This document shows positions 5,657 through 13,964 of a stretch of 16,419 nt of DNA, piece by piece (the stretch's first letter is position 1; every line of letters begins with the position of its first letter). The translations under genes and the position numbers were made by a program. Origin of the DNA: an uncultured Bacteroidales bacterium (GTDB lineage: Bacteria; Bacteroidota; Bacteroidia; Bacteroidales; Paludibacteraceae); assembly GCA_937891905.1 (NCBI GenBank), contig CALATT010000085.1, positions 1 to 16,419 on the forward strand, read 5' to 3'. Below the pieces are notes generated by a model. The model was not told the DNA's origin. It worked only from the letters and a program-made list of their open reading frames with translations, and did no database searches.

Positions 5657-6865
5657 ATGAGTTTACAAGGCAAACATATCCTCGTTGGTATCAGCGGTGG
5701 TATAGCCGCTTATAAGATACCCGAACTCATCCGCTCACTTATCAAAGAGGGCGCAGAAGTGCGAGTGGTAGTAACCCAAAACGCATTAGAGTTCGTGACC
5801 GAACTAACCCTACAAACCCTCTCGGGTAGTAGGGTTTATTCGAATGTATTTGCCGCCATCAACGAGCATAGCACCGAGCATATCTCTCTTCCCGATTGGG
5901 CCGACCTGATGGTTGTGGCGCCTACTACCGCCAATGTGATTGGTAAGATGGCTGCGGGTATTGCGGATGACGCACTAACCACTACCCTATGTTCCTGCGC
6001 GGCACGCAAACCCATCATCATCGTGCCTGCTATGAACGATAAGATGTGGGAGAACCCAGCCACACAGCAAGCCATTCGCACACTCCAATCATGGCCAAAT
6101 ATCTCTGTCTTAGAACCCTCTGAGGGTCCTTTAGCATGCGGTACCAGTGGTGAAGGGCGTATGCCTGAGATAGCTATCATCCAAGAGGCTATTGAGAGCG
6201 CTTTCACGCCCAAGACGATGCTTGGGCAACATGTGCTCATCACCGCAGGTCCCACCCAAGAGCGTATAGATCCCGTTCGATACATCAGTAATTACTCCAC
6301 AGGTAAGATGGGTATCGCGCTCGCATACGCTTGCGCACGGAGAGGCGCCAAAGTGACCTTAGTGATCGGTCCTACCCACGAGACCATATTGGACAACGAG
6401 GCTATCCAAAGGATAGATGTGCAGTCTGCACAAGAGATGTACGAGGCATGTATGCACACATGGCAAGAAGCCAACATGGCCATTCTATGCGCAGCTGTGG
6501 CGGACTTCACACCCACACAAGTGGCACCACAGAAAATAAAGAAACAAGCAGGACAGACGAGCGCTACTATTGAACTGCGCACCACGCCTGATATAGCACG
6601 CACCTTAGGCGCTAATAAGAAAGAAGGGCAGACACTCATCGGTTTTGCATTGGAGACGGACCACGAAGAAGAGAATGCACTCAAGAAACTACAAAGCAAA
6701 GGATTAGATGCTATCGTGCTCAATTCATTGCAAGTAAAAGGCGCAGGATTTGGAGTGGACACTAATCAAGTAACTATCTTGCACGCAGATGGCAGAAAAA
6801 ACACACTGCCTTTGCAGAGCAAAGCAGAAATAGCCGCACAGATTATTGATAAACTAGTGAACTAG
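5657..6865 (+). CDS. coaBC: Bifunctional CoaBC (PPC synthetase/decarboxylase)
   Basis: CoaBC makes 4'-phosphopantetheine from 4'-phosphopantothenate in CoA synthesis: CoaB joins cysteine using CTP, and the FMN-dependent CoaC decarboxylates the product. The 402 residues carry both halves. CoaC: LVGISGGIAAYK (9-20), catalytic His75 in EHISL, PAMNDKMW (124-131, Asn127) and Cys161 in the flap CGTSGEG. CoaB: LITAGPTQERIDPVRYISN (194-212), STGKMG (214-219), AAVADF (279-284), Lys293 in the KIKK motif and LIGFALETD. All key residues I can check are present. The last five codons and the TAG stop run into an 8-nt tandem repeat. Confidence 0.96.
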   Translation: MSLQGKHILVGISGGIAAYKIPELIRSLIKEGAEVRVVVTQNALEFVTELTLQTLSGSRVYSNVFAAINEHSTEHISLPDWADLMVVAPTTANVIGKMAAGIADDALTTTLCSCAARKPIIIVPAMNDKMWENPATQQAIRTLQSWPNISVLEPSEGPLACGTSGEGRMPEIAIIQEAIESAFTPKTMLGQHVLITAGPTQERIDPVRYISNYSTGKMGIALAYACARRGAKVTLVIGPTHETILDNEAIQRIDVQSAQEMYEACMHTWQEANMAILCAAVADFTPTQVAPQKIKKQAGQTSATIELRTTPDIARTLGANKKEGQTLIGFALETDHEEENALKKLQSKGLDAIVLNSLQVKGAGFGVDTNQVTILHADGRKNTLPLQSKAEIAAQIIDKLVN

Positions 6866-6891
6866 GGAACTAGCAAACTAGTGAACTAGAT
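6852..6891 (+). repeat. 8-nt tandem repeat spanning the coaBC stop
   Basis: Five direct units AACTAGNN follow one another: AACTAGTG, AACTAGGG, AACTAGCA, AACTAGTG, AACTAGAT. Six of eight positions are invariant. The second unit supplies the TAG stop of coaBC. Since every unit contains a TAG and 8 is not a multiple of 3, units in successive copies would stop different frames. The terminator hairpin begins 9 nt downstream. Confidence 0.85.
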
Positions 6892-6899
6892 AAAAAAGA

Positions 6900-6921
6900 A
6901 AATGCCCCGGTTGGGGCATTT
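6900..6921. terminator. Bidirectional intrinsic terminator
   Basis: AAATGCCCC (6900-6908), loop GGTT, GGGGCATTT (6913-6921) form a perfect 9-bp stem. On the minus strand it is followed by TTCTTTTTTA, a good U-tract, 20 nt past the DUF3276 stop. On the plus strand it follows coaBC by 35 nt and is trailed by TACTTTTCC. It separates the two convergent genes. Confidence 0.85.
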
Positions 6922-6941
6922 ACTTTTCCTAACAAACAGAT

Positions 6942-7331
6942 TTACGAGAATAATCCAAACAAACCTTTTTTCTTCGTTTCCTCACCTTGCTCTACTGCCT
7001 CAGATGATGGTTCTGCTTCTTGCTGTGCGTCAGGAGTCCACTCAGGACGCTCTTCGATTTCACCTAATTGGTCCTTTACATACCCGATTACATCTTGTAA
7101 TCCCTCAGAGAAGCGAGCGAAATCCTCCTTGTAGAGGAATAGTTTGTGCTTCTCGAATGAAGGATTTCCTTCTCCTTCCTGCTGGCGTTTCTTACTCTCT
7201 GTGATACACAAATACAAATCTTCATTGCGGGCTTTGCGTACATCTAAATAATAAATGCGCTTTCCTGCCTTCACCGAACGACTGTATACAATCTCCGGTT
7301 CTCTTCTCTCTTCAAACTTCCGATTTTCCAT
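6942..7331 (-). CDS. DUF3276 protein, PUR-alpha-like nucleic-acid binder
   Basis: The 129-residue product matches DUF3276, a Bacteroidetes family with a PUR-like fold. The closest studied relatives are the single-stranded nucleic-acid binders Pur-alpha and Borrelia BpuR. The PUR core is visible: VYSRSVKAGKRIYYLDVRK (15-33) with basic residues on the strand, DLYLCITESKK (38-48), then HKLFLYKEDFARFSEGLQ (62-79) leading into the helix of the fold. The last 40 residues are acidic and disordered and end KKKGLFGLFS. It is the only minus-strand gene in the window, diverging from nusB, with its own promoter and terminator. The role in vivo is not known; post-transcriptional regulation or DNA binding is inferred from the fold. 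Confidence 0.9.
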   Translation of the reverse strand: MENRKFEERREPEIVYSRSVKAGKRIYYLDVRKARNEDLYLCITESKKRQQEGEGNPSFEKHKLFLYKEDFARFSEGLQDVIGYVKDQLGEIEERPEWTPDAQQEAEPSSEAVEQGEETKKKGLFGLFS

Positions 7332-7360
7332 CTTTTCGAATAAATTAAACGATTTCGCTG

Positions 7361-7391
7361 CAAAATTACTACTTTTTTTGCATATATCAAA
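7361..7391 (-). promoter_or_regulatory. Promoter of the DUF3276 gene
   Basis: On the minus strand, TTTG (7391-7388), a 19-bp spacer and TAATTTTG (7368-7361) fit the Bacteroidetes consensus TAnnTTTG. Transcription should start near 7355, about 24 nt before the ATG at 7331. The -33 box lies inside the nusB promoter. Confidence 0.7.
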
Positions 7392-7408
7392 ATTATTTTG
7401 TAAATTTG
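7377..7408 (+). promoter_or_regulatory. Promoter of the nusB gene cluster
   Basis: TTTG at 7377-7380, a 20-bp spacer and TAAATTTG at 7401-7408 match the Bacteroidetes consensus. Transcription should start near 7414, with a leader of about 55 nt to the ATG at 7469. The promoter rules out an upstream TTG start for nusB at 7406, which lies within the -7 box. Confidence 0.75.
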
Positions 7409-7468
7409 CACGATTTTTTACTCGCGCGTGTTATGCGCGCTCATACACGAACATATACATTTTATAAT

Positions 7469-8422
7469 ATGATTAATAGAACAATGGTTCGCACACGCGT
7501 TCTCCAAACGCTGTTCGCCTACTACAAAGACCCTGATTCCACCCGCCTCAGTGCGCAAAAAGCATTGCACAAGAGTTTTGCGGACACCTATGATTTGTAC
7601 TTCATGCTCTTGGATTTTGCCAATGAGTTAACTGCCTACGCGCAGCAACAGATAGAGGAGCAGATTATTCGCGCTCGTGCCACGCACTCGGACTGGGTGC
7701 CTAATAGACGCTTTGTGAACAATCGTGTTGCACAGCAGTTATTTGATAATCGCGCTATGCGCACACGCATCACAGAGCAACGCCTTTGCTGGGATTGCGG
7801 CATTCCTGCGGTATGCAATGTGTACAAGCAGATGGTGGAGAGTGATTTTTACAAGACCTATATGCAGGCAGAGCAATGCACTTACGAGGACGATAAACGC
7901 ATATGGAGACAAATATACCAATTCTTATTGGTGGGAAACAGTGCTCTCCAAGAGGCATTAGAGGAGATGGAAGTGGTATTGGATAAGTCCAATTGGACTA
8001 CCGACATGGATGTCGTTCTCAGTTATGTAATCAAGACTATCAAGCGATTCAAAGAGGAAGACACAGATCAAGCACCGCTCTTGCAGATGTTCGATACCGA
8101 AGAGGAACTGCAATTTGCTAATGACTTATTGGATAAGACTATTTTAGGGCATGAGGAGTATGAGCAGTTGATCAACTCGCACTTGAAAGGTTGGGAAGCT
8201 GACCGTATTGCAGACATGGATCGCGTCATCTTAGAAATCGCTTTGGCAGAGATATTTGAATTTCCACAGATAGCACTCACTATCTCCCTCAATGAATATA
8301 TTGAGTTGGCCAAGGAATATTCGAGTGAGAAGAGTCACCAATTCATCAATGGTATTCTCAATGAGATCTTACGCGAGACAAAGATTAGCAATAGTCTTTT
8401 CAAAGCTACTACATTACGATAA
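7469..8422 (+). CDS. nusB: Transcription antitermination factor NusB (long form)
   Basis: NusB pairs with NusE (ribosomal protein S10) on boxA RNA to keep RNA polymerase processive over rRNA operons. The 317-residue length fits the Bacteroidetes form, roughly twice the size of the E. coli protein. The N-terminus MINRTMVRTRVLQTLFAYY is typical of the phylum. The C-terminal NusB fold shows INSHLKGWEADRIADMDRVI, LEIALAEIFEF, ISLNEYIELAKEYSSEKSHQ and FINGILNEI, which are its conserved helices. The ATG at 7469 was chosen because the longer frame would start with a TTG inside the promoter. It is followed by yajC after 32 nt. Confidence 0.93.
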   Translation: MINRTMVRTRVLQTLFAYYKDPDSTRLSAQKALHKSFADTYDLYFMLLDFANELTAYAQQQIEEQIIRARATHSDWVPNRRFVNNRVAQQLFDNRAMRTRITEQRLCWDCGIPAVCNVYKQMVESDFYKTYMQAEQCTYEDDKRIWRQIYQFLLVGNSALQEALEEMEVVLDKSNWTTDMDVVLSYVIKTIKRFKEEDTDQAPLLQMFDTEEELQFANDLLDKTILGHEEYEQLINSHLKGWEADRIADMDRVILEIALAEIFEFPQIALTISLNEYIELAKEYSSEKSHQFINGILNEILRETKISNSLFKATTLR

Positions 8423-8454
8423 ACATATAATAATCACAAATAAATCTTATTTTT

Positions 8455-8784
8455 ATGCTTAATCTTATTTTATTACAAGCTCAAGCTGCAGGACAGCAAC
8501 AAAACCCATGGTCATTCTGGATCATGATGATTCTTATCTTCGTTGTATTCTACTTCTTCATGATCCGTCCTCAGACCAAGAAACAAAAAGAATTGCAAAA
8601 GCAACGCGAGTCTATGCAAAAGGGAGACAAAGTAGTGACTGCTGGAGGTATTTACGGCGAGATCAAAGAGGTACAAGATACCACTTTCCTCATCACTATC
8701 TCCAAAGATGTAACTATCAAAGTGAGCAAAGAAAGCGTTTACGCAGATGTAACGAACGCTCAGGTTGCTAACGAGAAGAAATAA
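8455..8784 (+). CDS. yajC: Sec translocon accessory subunit YajC
   Basis: YajC associates with SecDF and SecYEG in the inner membrane and helps protein export. The 109-residue product has one transmembrane helix (about 19-37, WSFWIMMILIFVVFYFF) followed at once by the family signature MIRPQTKKQKE (36-46). Then comes the small cytoplasmic domain, with KGDKVVTAGGIYGEIKEVQD typical of YajC. It follows nusB by 32 nt and shares the A of its TAA stop with the ATG of the next gene, so the YbbR-like protein is translationally coupled to it. No separate promoter is evident in the short gap. Confidence 0.95.
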   Translation: MLNLILLQAQAAGQQQNPWSFWIMMILIFVVFYFFMIRPQTKKQKELQKQRESMQKGDKVVTAGGIYGEIKEVQDTTFLITISKDVTIKVSKESVYADVTNAQVANEKK

Positions 8785-9725
8785 TGCTCAAAACCCTTCT
8801 TCATCGTATCCATTGGGGTGATGTGCTCACCTTTCTGCTCTTTGTTCTATTAGCAGCAGTGGTTTGGTATGGGCATGCGATGCAATCGGTACGCAATACG
8901 AATGTACCTGTTTATATCCATTATACTGGTAAGCCGAACTCTATTGGATTGACTGGAGAGGGTTTGCCCGATACGATTAACATAGAGATACGCGACGCAG
9001 GTAAACGACTGATTACCTATCGCAAGGAGCCTTTACATCTCACTATCGATTTGCGTCCGTATATCCACGGTAACAAAGGGAAAATACAGATTCCTTCTGA
9101 TGCCTTAAGAAGAAGTATAAGCGATATACTGCAAGGTACCAGTCAACTCATTAGAACGACACCAGAGCAGATTACATGTGCCTACTATACGGAAACAGAA
9201 AAAACCGTTCCTATAGTGCTCAAAGGCACATTACAACCTGCCTATGAGTTTCAATTAGTGGGTAGTCCTACCATTAGTCCGCAGCACACCACTATTTATG
9301 GTAAAGAAAGCAAACTCAATGCTATTGATACCATCTATACAGAGCCCGTTGTTTTGACCGACTTGCACGATACTACACAGACGCGCCTTGGGCTCACTAT
9401 TCCTGCAGGCATACGATGCCCAATAGATAGTATTGATATCCAGATTATTGCTGAGCGATACACCGAGAAGAAAATGACTATCCCGCTGCGTGCACTCAAT
9501 GTGCCCGCTGGATATGCCATACGCTTATTCCCTCACGAGGTAGAGGTGAGTGTGCGCGTAGGACTCAATCACTTATCCAAAGTGAAAGCAAGCGATATTC
9601 AAGCCACATGTAGTTATACATCAGATAGTCAAGACAAACTAACCGTAGATCTACATTACACCAATCCATATATCACCGCAGCGTGGTCATACCCAAGCGT
9701 GGTGGAATTCTTATTAGAACAATGA
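8784..9725 (+). CDS. YbbR/CdaR-like membrane-anchored protein
   Basis: The 313-residue product has one N-terminal transmembrane helix (about 13-31) and a long extracytoplasmic part rich in beta-strands. The architecture of short repeated strands (for example VPVYIHYTGKP, TVPIVLKGTL, KMTIPLRALNVPAGYAI) is that of YbbR domains. In Firmicutes such a protein (CdaR) regulates the diadenylate cyclase CdaA; in Bacteroidetes a one-helix YbbR-like protein sits after yajC and its role is not settled. The ATG overlaps the yajC stop, and the stop overlaps the start of the aminotransferase (ATGA). No cyclase gene is nearby, so the CdaR role should not be assumed. Confidence 0.8.
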   Translation: MLKTLLHRIHWGDVLTFLLFVLLAAVVWYGHAMQSVRNTNVPVYIHYTGKPNSIGLTGEGLPDTINIEIRDAGKRLITYRKEPLHLTIDLRPYIHGNKGKIQIPSDALRRSISDILQGTSQLIRTTPEQITCAYYTETEKTVPIVLKGTLQPAYEFQLVGSPTISPQHTTIYGKESKLNAIDTIYTEPVVLTDLHDTTQTRLGLTIPAGIRCPIDSIDIQIIAERYTEKKMTIPLRALNVPAGYAIRLFPHEVEVSVRVGLNHLSKVKASDIQATCSYTSDSQDKLTVDLHYTNPYITAAWSYPSVVEFLLEQ

Positions 9726-10849
9726 AAAAGATTCAAATGGTTGACCTGCAATCGCAATACCAGCGCATTAAGCAGGAAATAGACAACGGCATACAAGAAG
9801 TGATTCAATCAGCCGCTTTCATCAAGGGAAAGAAAGTGACTGATTTTCAGCACAACTTGGAGCAATACACTGGTGCCAAGCATGTTATTCCTGTAGGCAA
9901 TGGTACCGATGCACTACAAATAGCCTTGATGGCTTTGGGATTGAAGCCAGGCGATGAAGTGATCACCCCTACCTTCACTTTTATTGCCACCGCAGAGGTA
10001 GTGGCCTTATTAGGTTTGACACCTGTGGTAGTGGATGTGGATTGGGATACGATGAATATGGATATGGATGCGGTGCGCCGCGCTATCACCCCAAAGACCA
10101 AAGCGATTGTTCCTGTACACCTCTTTGGTCAATGTGTGGAGATGGAAGCCCTCATGGATTTGGCAAAGGAGCACAACCTATACATCCTCGAAGATGCCTG
10201 TCAAGCTATTGGCGCGCAATACACATTCTCTAATGGCGAGACCAAACAGGCGGGTACGATGGGTCACATCGGTTGCACCAGTTTCTTCCCCTCTAAGAAC
10301 TTAGGTTGCTACGGAGACGGCGGAGCTATCTTCACCAATGATGATGAATTAGCAGCGCGTATGCAAGCGATTGCCAACCACGGAATGGTAGTGCGTTACC
10401 ACCACGATATGATTGGTGTCAATAGTCGTTTAGATAGTATTCAAGCTGCTGTTTTAGATGCCAAACTGCCACATTTGGATGAGTATATCGCTGCCAGACA
10501 ACAAGCAGCCGAATACTATGACAACGCTTTTGCAAACAATGAGAAAGTGCTTATCCCTTGCCGAGCACCCCACTCCACCCATGTATTCCATCAATACACC
10601 TTGCGCGTGATAGGAGCTGATAGAGATTCACTGCGCGAAGGATTGGCAGAAAAAGGCATACCTGCAATGATCTATTATCCCGTTCCTCTACACCAGCAAA
10701 AAGCATATTTAGACCCACGCTACAAGGATGGTGATTTCCCAATCGCAGAACGATTGGCTGCATGTGTGCTGTCATTACCTATGCACACGGAATTGGATGA
10801 GGAGCAATTAGAGTATATCACATCCACCGTTACTGAATTATTAGGATAA
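9722..10849 (+). CDS. DegT/DnrJ/EryC1/StrS family sugar aminotransferase
   Basis: These PLP enzymes transfer an amino group to a keto group of a nucleotide sugar for surface polysaccharides. The 375 residues show all family marks: VDLQSQYQRIKQEI at the start, NGTDALQIAL (60-69) for phosphate binding, PTFTFIATAEVV (83-94), VHLFGQ (132-137), EDACQAIGA (157-165) with Asp158 near the PLP ring nitrogen, and SFFPSKNLGCYGDGG (187-201) with Lys192 as Schiff-base lysine. The likely subgroup is the WbpE/WlbE-type 3-amino-sugar enzymes, but the exact sugar cannot be read from sequence. The start ATG 9722 overlaps the previous stop (ATGA). No other sugar-pathway gene is near, so the route that uses it is elsewhere. 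Confidence 0.93.
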   Translation: MKKIQMVDLQSQYQRIKQEIDNGIQEVIQSAAFIKGKKVTDFQHNLEQYTGAKHVIPVGNGTDALQIALMALGLKPGDEVITPTFTFIATAEVVALLGLTPVVVDVDWDTMNMDMDAVRRAITPKTKAIVPVHLFGQCVEMEALMDLAKEHNLYILEDACQAIGAQYTFSNGETKQAGTMGHIGCTSFFPSKNLGCYGDGGAIFTNDDELAARMQAIANHGMVVRYHHDMIGVNSRLDSIQAAVLDAKLPHLDEYIAARQQAAEYYDNAFANNEKVLIPCRAPHSTHVFHQYTLRVIGADRDSLREGLAEKGIPAMIYYPVPLHQQKAYLDPRYKDGDFPIAERLAACVLSLPMHTELDEEQLEYITSTVTELLG

Positions 10850-10850
10850 T

Positions 10851-12347
10851 ATGCAGAAATTCGGTCTCAATCAAACACTGACACAGACAACTAAGTTGTC
10901 GCCTACACAAATCCAAGTCATCAGGATGTTGGAGTTGCCTTCTATTGAACTAAGCAAACGCATCAATGAAGAGCTGCAAGAAAATCCGGCCTTGGAAGAA
11001 GGGCGTTTGGAGGAGAATGAGACGGAAAACTACACCGACGAATATGGTGAATACGGGGATGAGTTCGGAAACGAATTTGACGGAGACCATTCGTCCAACC
11101 CACTACAAAACGAGGATTTCAACTACGAGCAATATGTATCGGATGACGAGACGCCATCCTATATGCTCAATCCGCACAATAATCCTATAGACCAAGACCG
11201 AAGAGAGGTGCCTATCATAGGCGGAAGTAGTCTGATTGAAGAATTAAAATCTCAGATTTACCTCACTAAGATGAATAAGCATCAACGCCACATAGCCAAA
11301 TGGGTATTGGGTAATATAGACGATGACGGTTATCTGCGCAGAACAACGGAGCAATTAGTGGACGATCTAATGTTCCAAGAACAACTGCAGATTACAGACG
11401 AAGAGATGGATAGTATTGTGCAGCAAATCAAGCAGTTTGACCCTCCTGGTATTGCGTCGGCCGACTTAAGAGAATGCCTCTTGACACAACTCAAGCGTAA
11501 ACAGCAGACAGAGAGTGTACAATTAGCCTATACGATACTCAATCAGTATTTCGAAGCATTTTCCAAACATCATTACGATAAGATAACACAACGAATAGGT
11601 TGTACCAACGATGCCTTCCAAGGAGCAGTACAAGAGATTATCCATCTCAATCAAAAACCTGCCAACGCTTTTGTGGGTTCTATGTACGAAACGCAACAGG
11701 AAACTATCATTCCTGATTTCACCATAGAGAACCGCAATGACGAACTATTTGTAACGCTCAATACAGGGGATATACCCGAACTGCATATCAGTCGGGATTA
11801 TAACGATATGCTTGCGTCGTATAGCGCTATGCCGCAGAAGGCAGATATTAAGCAGGCCACGCAATTCATTCGCAGCAAAATAGAGTCCGCCAGAGGTTTT
11901 ATCGACGCCATTCGCCAACGAAACGAGACACTCATCACAACAATGAGTGCCATATTGAAATTTCAATATGAATTCTTCTTGGACGGCGAAGAAACAAGTC
12001 TCAAACCGATGGTATTACAGGATATCGCAGACCGCACGGGATACGATGTATCTACTATCTCACGCGTTAGTAATAGCAAATGGGTAGATACGCCCTATGG
12101 TATTTATCCACTCAAATACTTCTTCTCCGAAGCCATCACCAATGACGAGGGAGATGAGGTATCTACACGCGAAGTGAAGAAAATACTGCAAGAATTAGTA
12201 GCTGGCGAAGACAAGACCAATCCGCTCAATGATGGGCAATTAGAGGAAGCATTGCGACAGAAAGGATATATAGTGGCAAGGCGTACAGTGGCCAAATACC
12301 GCGATATGCTCAATATACCTGTTGCACGCTTACGCAAAACATTATGA
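10851..12347 (+). CDS. rpoN: RNA polymerase sigma-54 factor RpoN
   Basis: Sigma-54 directs RNA polymerase to -24/-12 promoters that need an AAA+ activator. The 498-residue product begins with the Gln/Leu-rich region I (LNQTLTQTTKLSPTQIQVIR and LPSIELSKRINEEL, ENPALEE), followed by an acidic region II (about 55-100). It ends in the core-binding and DNA-binding domains, with STISRVSNSKWVDTPYGIYPLKYFFSE and the RpoN box ARRTVAKYR (476-484) near the C-terminus. All parts are present, so the factor should be functional. It starts one nucleotide after the aminotransferase stop, and its stop overlaps the next start (ATGA). No enhancer-binding activator lies in the window. Confidence 0.96.
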   Translation: MQKFGLNQTLTQTTKLSPTQIQVIRMLELPSIELSKRINEELQENPALEEGRLEENETENYTDEYGEYGDEFGNEFDGDHSSNPLQNEDFNYEQYVSDDETPSYMLNPHNNPIDQDRREVPIIGGSSLIEELKSQIYLTKMNKHQRHIAKWVLGNIDDDGYLRRTTEQLVDDLMFQEQLQITDEEMDSIVQQIKQFDPPGIASADLRECLLTQLKRKQQTESVQLAYTILNQYFEAFSKHHYDKITQRIGCTNDAFQGAVQEIIHLNQKPANAFVGSMYETQQETIIPDFTIENRNDELFVTLNTGDIPELHISRDYNDMLASYSAMPQKADIKQATQFIRSKIESARGFIDAIRQRNETLITTMSAILKFQYEFFLDGEETSLKPMVLQDIADRTGYDVSTISRVSNSKWVDTPYGIYPLKYFFSEAITNDEGDEVSTREVKKILQELVAGEDKTNPLNDGQLEEALRQKGYIVARRTVAKYRDMLNIPVARLRKTL

Positions 12348-12985
12348 AAAGAGTAATAGACACCATAGCAAAAGCATTAAGTTGTATTTTCTACCCGCTC
12401 TTCATGCCTACGATAGGTATGGTGCTCTTATGCCATGCATACCACACGCAGATAATGCCACTCGCTGGCATATGGATCGCTACTGCTATTGGATGCACTG
12501 TATTACTCAGTTGTATTCTACCGCTGACAGCTATTTGGATACTCATGCGCCGAGGTTCTATTACAGACATACATATCAGCAACGCCAAACAACGCACAAC
12601 ACCCTATTTATACTCAATCGTTGGGTTTGCTTTCTGGGCATACATGCTCATATTCACTATCAAAGCTCCCTTATGCATCAATGTGGTGGCAGTAGGCGCA
12701 ACGATAGCCCTCATTGCCGTTACTATCATCAATTATTGGTGGAAAATCAGTGCGCACCTTACGGGTATGGGAGGATTATTGGGGGGAATACTGAGTTACT
12801 GCCTCTCTACACAAGCTATTCCTACTTGGGGAACACTTTGTACCTGGTTGGGCTGCACATTAGCACTTATGTACGCACGCCTTTACCTTAAAGCGCACAC
12901 ACCTACACAAGTGGTGGCTGGGTGGTTATTGGGGTTGTGCTGTACTCTTATTCCAAATATAATCATCTATTATGCAATCCTTTAA
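12344..12985 (+). CDS. PAP2-family membrane phosphatase
   Basis: The 213-residue protein is mostly transmembrane helices and carries a reduced PAP2 signature in order: KQRTTP (82-87, the K..R..P motif), SAH (136-138, in place of the usual SGH) and RLYLKAHTPTQ (179-189, the R....H...D motif with Gln for Asp). The second and third motifs differ from the textbook form; in Bacteroidetes this SAH/Gln variant is familiar to me and may still be active, since the histidines remain. Such enzymes remove phosphate from lipid phosphates such as undecaprenyl pyrophosphate or lipid A. It overlaps rpoN by 4 nt and the Lnb-like gene by 14 nt. The substrate is not known. Confidence 0.75.
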   Translation: MKRVIDTIAKALSCIFYPLFMPTIGMVLLCHAYHTQIMPLAGIWIATAIGCTVLLSCILPLTAIWILMRRGSITDIHISNAKQRTTPYLYSIVGFAFWAYMLIFTIKAPLCINVVAVGATIALIAVTIINYWWKISAHLTGMGGLLGGILSYCLSTQAIPTWGTLCTWLGCTLALMYARLYLKAHTPTQVVAGWLLGLCCTLIPNIIIYYAIL

Positions 12986-13964
12986 ACTACGAGCATATAT
13001 TTTCTGCTGCGCATTATGCGTATGCAGTTGGGTAAGTGCACAACTGAGTGAGAGCGCACGCATATCGCTTCTTACCTGCACGCCTGGAGATGAAGTATAT
13101 ACACGCTACGGGCATACCGCCATTCGCGTATGCGACACTACTGCACAACTGGATGTTGTATTCAACTATGGTATTTTTGATTTTAATACAGACTTCTTTT
13201 ATTGGAAGTTTGTACGCGGTGAAACATGGTATGAATTAGGAATAACATCCACTCCACGGTTTGACTACGAATACAAATACTATAAACGCCCTGTTTACGA
13301 ACAAGAGTTGAACCTTAGTTCGGAGCAGAAAGAGGCCTTATGGCAAGCCTTAGTTACCAATTACCAACCAGAGAATAGAAAATACCTTTATAACTTCGTT
13401 TTTGATAACTGCGCCACACGGCCGTACCAACTCATCAAAAATGCGTTAGGCGACTCCATTCATTCGGATTATATTGGATACAAAGGACAAACTTACCGTA
13501 GTTTCCTACGCCACTACACGGGTGCGCACCGATGGATCAACGCGGGCATCAACCTACTCTTTGGTCCCAAAGCTGACCAACCAATGACAGACGAGCAGCG
13601 ACTATTCCTACCCGAAGAACTGATGCATTATATGGCGCAAGCCACTTTATCGGACGGCACACGCTTGGTGGCAAATGATAATGGAAAAGATTTTATCATT
13701 CCTCCCACACCATGGTATGCTACTTGGGAATTGGGTTTAGTGCTCTATTTCCTATGTATGCTCGCTATTAGTATCTATGACCGTAAACGCAATAAATGGT
13801 CATGGGGAGTGGACCTCGTGGTAGCTATCCCGTATATAATTATACTCATTATTGTCACATTCCTAACATTCTTCTCTTGCCATCCATTAGTTGGTTTTGG
13901 TTGGAGACTATTAATCATCCCATGCACACACTTATGCGCAAGACTTATATATATCTGTCGTTAA
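12972..13964 (+). CDS. Lnb/DUF4105 periplasmic domain protein
   Basis: DUF4105 is the N-terminal periplasmic domain of Lnb-type lipoprotein acyltransferases and related papain/NlpC-like proteins. The 330 residues begin with a signal peptide or anchor (about 8-23), then the core with His48 in RYGHTAIR and Cys147 in FDNCATRP, the pair expected in the active site. VRGETWYELG and YYKRPVYEQELNL are conserved strands. Two membrane helices follow (about 252-269 and 281-302), then a short hydrophobic tail after FFSCHPLVGFG. The tail ends about where larger homologues, as I recall, carry more helices, so this version may be shortened. It overlaps the next gene by 31 nt. Acyl transfer to lipoproteins is inferred; the actual reaction is untested in this phylum as far as I know. 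Confidence 0.82.
   Translation: MQSFKLRAYIFCCALCVCSWVSAQLSESARISLLTCTPGDEVYTRYGHTAIRVCDTTAQLDVVFNYGIFDFNTDFFYWKFVRGETWYELGITSTPRFDYEYKYYKRPVYEQELNLSSEQKEALWQALVTNYQPENRKYLYNFVFDNCATRPYQLIKNALGDSIHSDYIGYKGQTYRSFLRHYTGAHRWINAGINLLFGPKADQPMTDEQRLFLPEELMHYMAQATLSDGTRLVANDNGKDFIIPPTPWYATWELGLVLYFLCMLAISIYDRKRNKWSWGVDLVVAIPYIIILIIVTFLTFFSCHPLVGFGWRLLIIPCTHLCARLIYICR

Noticed and set aside
5836..6762. Two minus-strand frames of about 150 codons inside coaBC
   Set aside because: Antisense shadows of a fully motif-supported gene.
7406..7468. N-terminal extension of NusB from a TTG at 7406
   Set aside because: The TTG lies in the -7 box of the nusB promoter, and ATG 7469 begins the sequence typical of the family.
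12322..12891. 189-codon plus-strand frame over the PAP2 gene
   Set aside because: Rich in His, Tyr and Cys with no fold pattern; it is the shifted frame of the PAP2 gene.
13796..13933. Upstream extension of the alkaline-phosphatase-like frame
   Set aside because: It overlaps the Lnb-like gene for long and would bury the clear signal peptide that begins at 13934.
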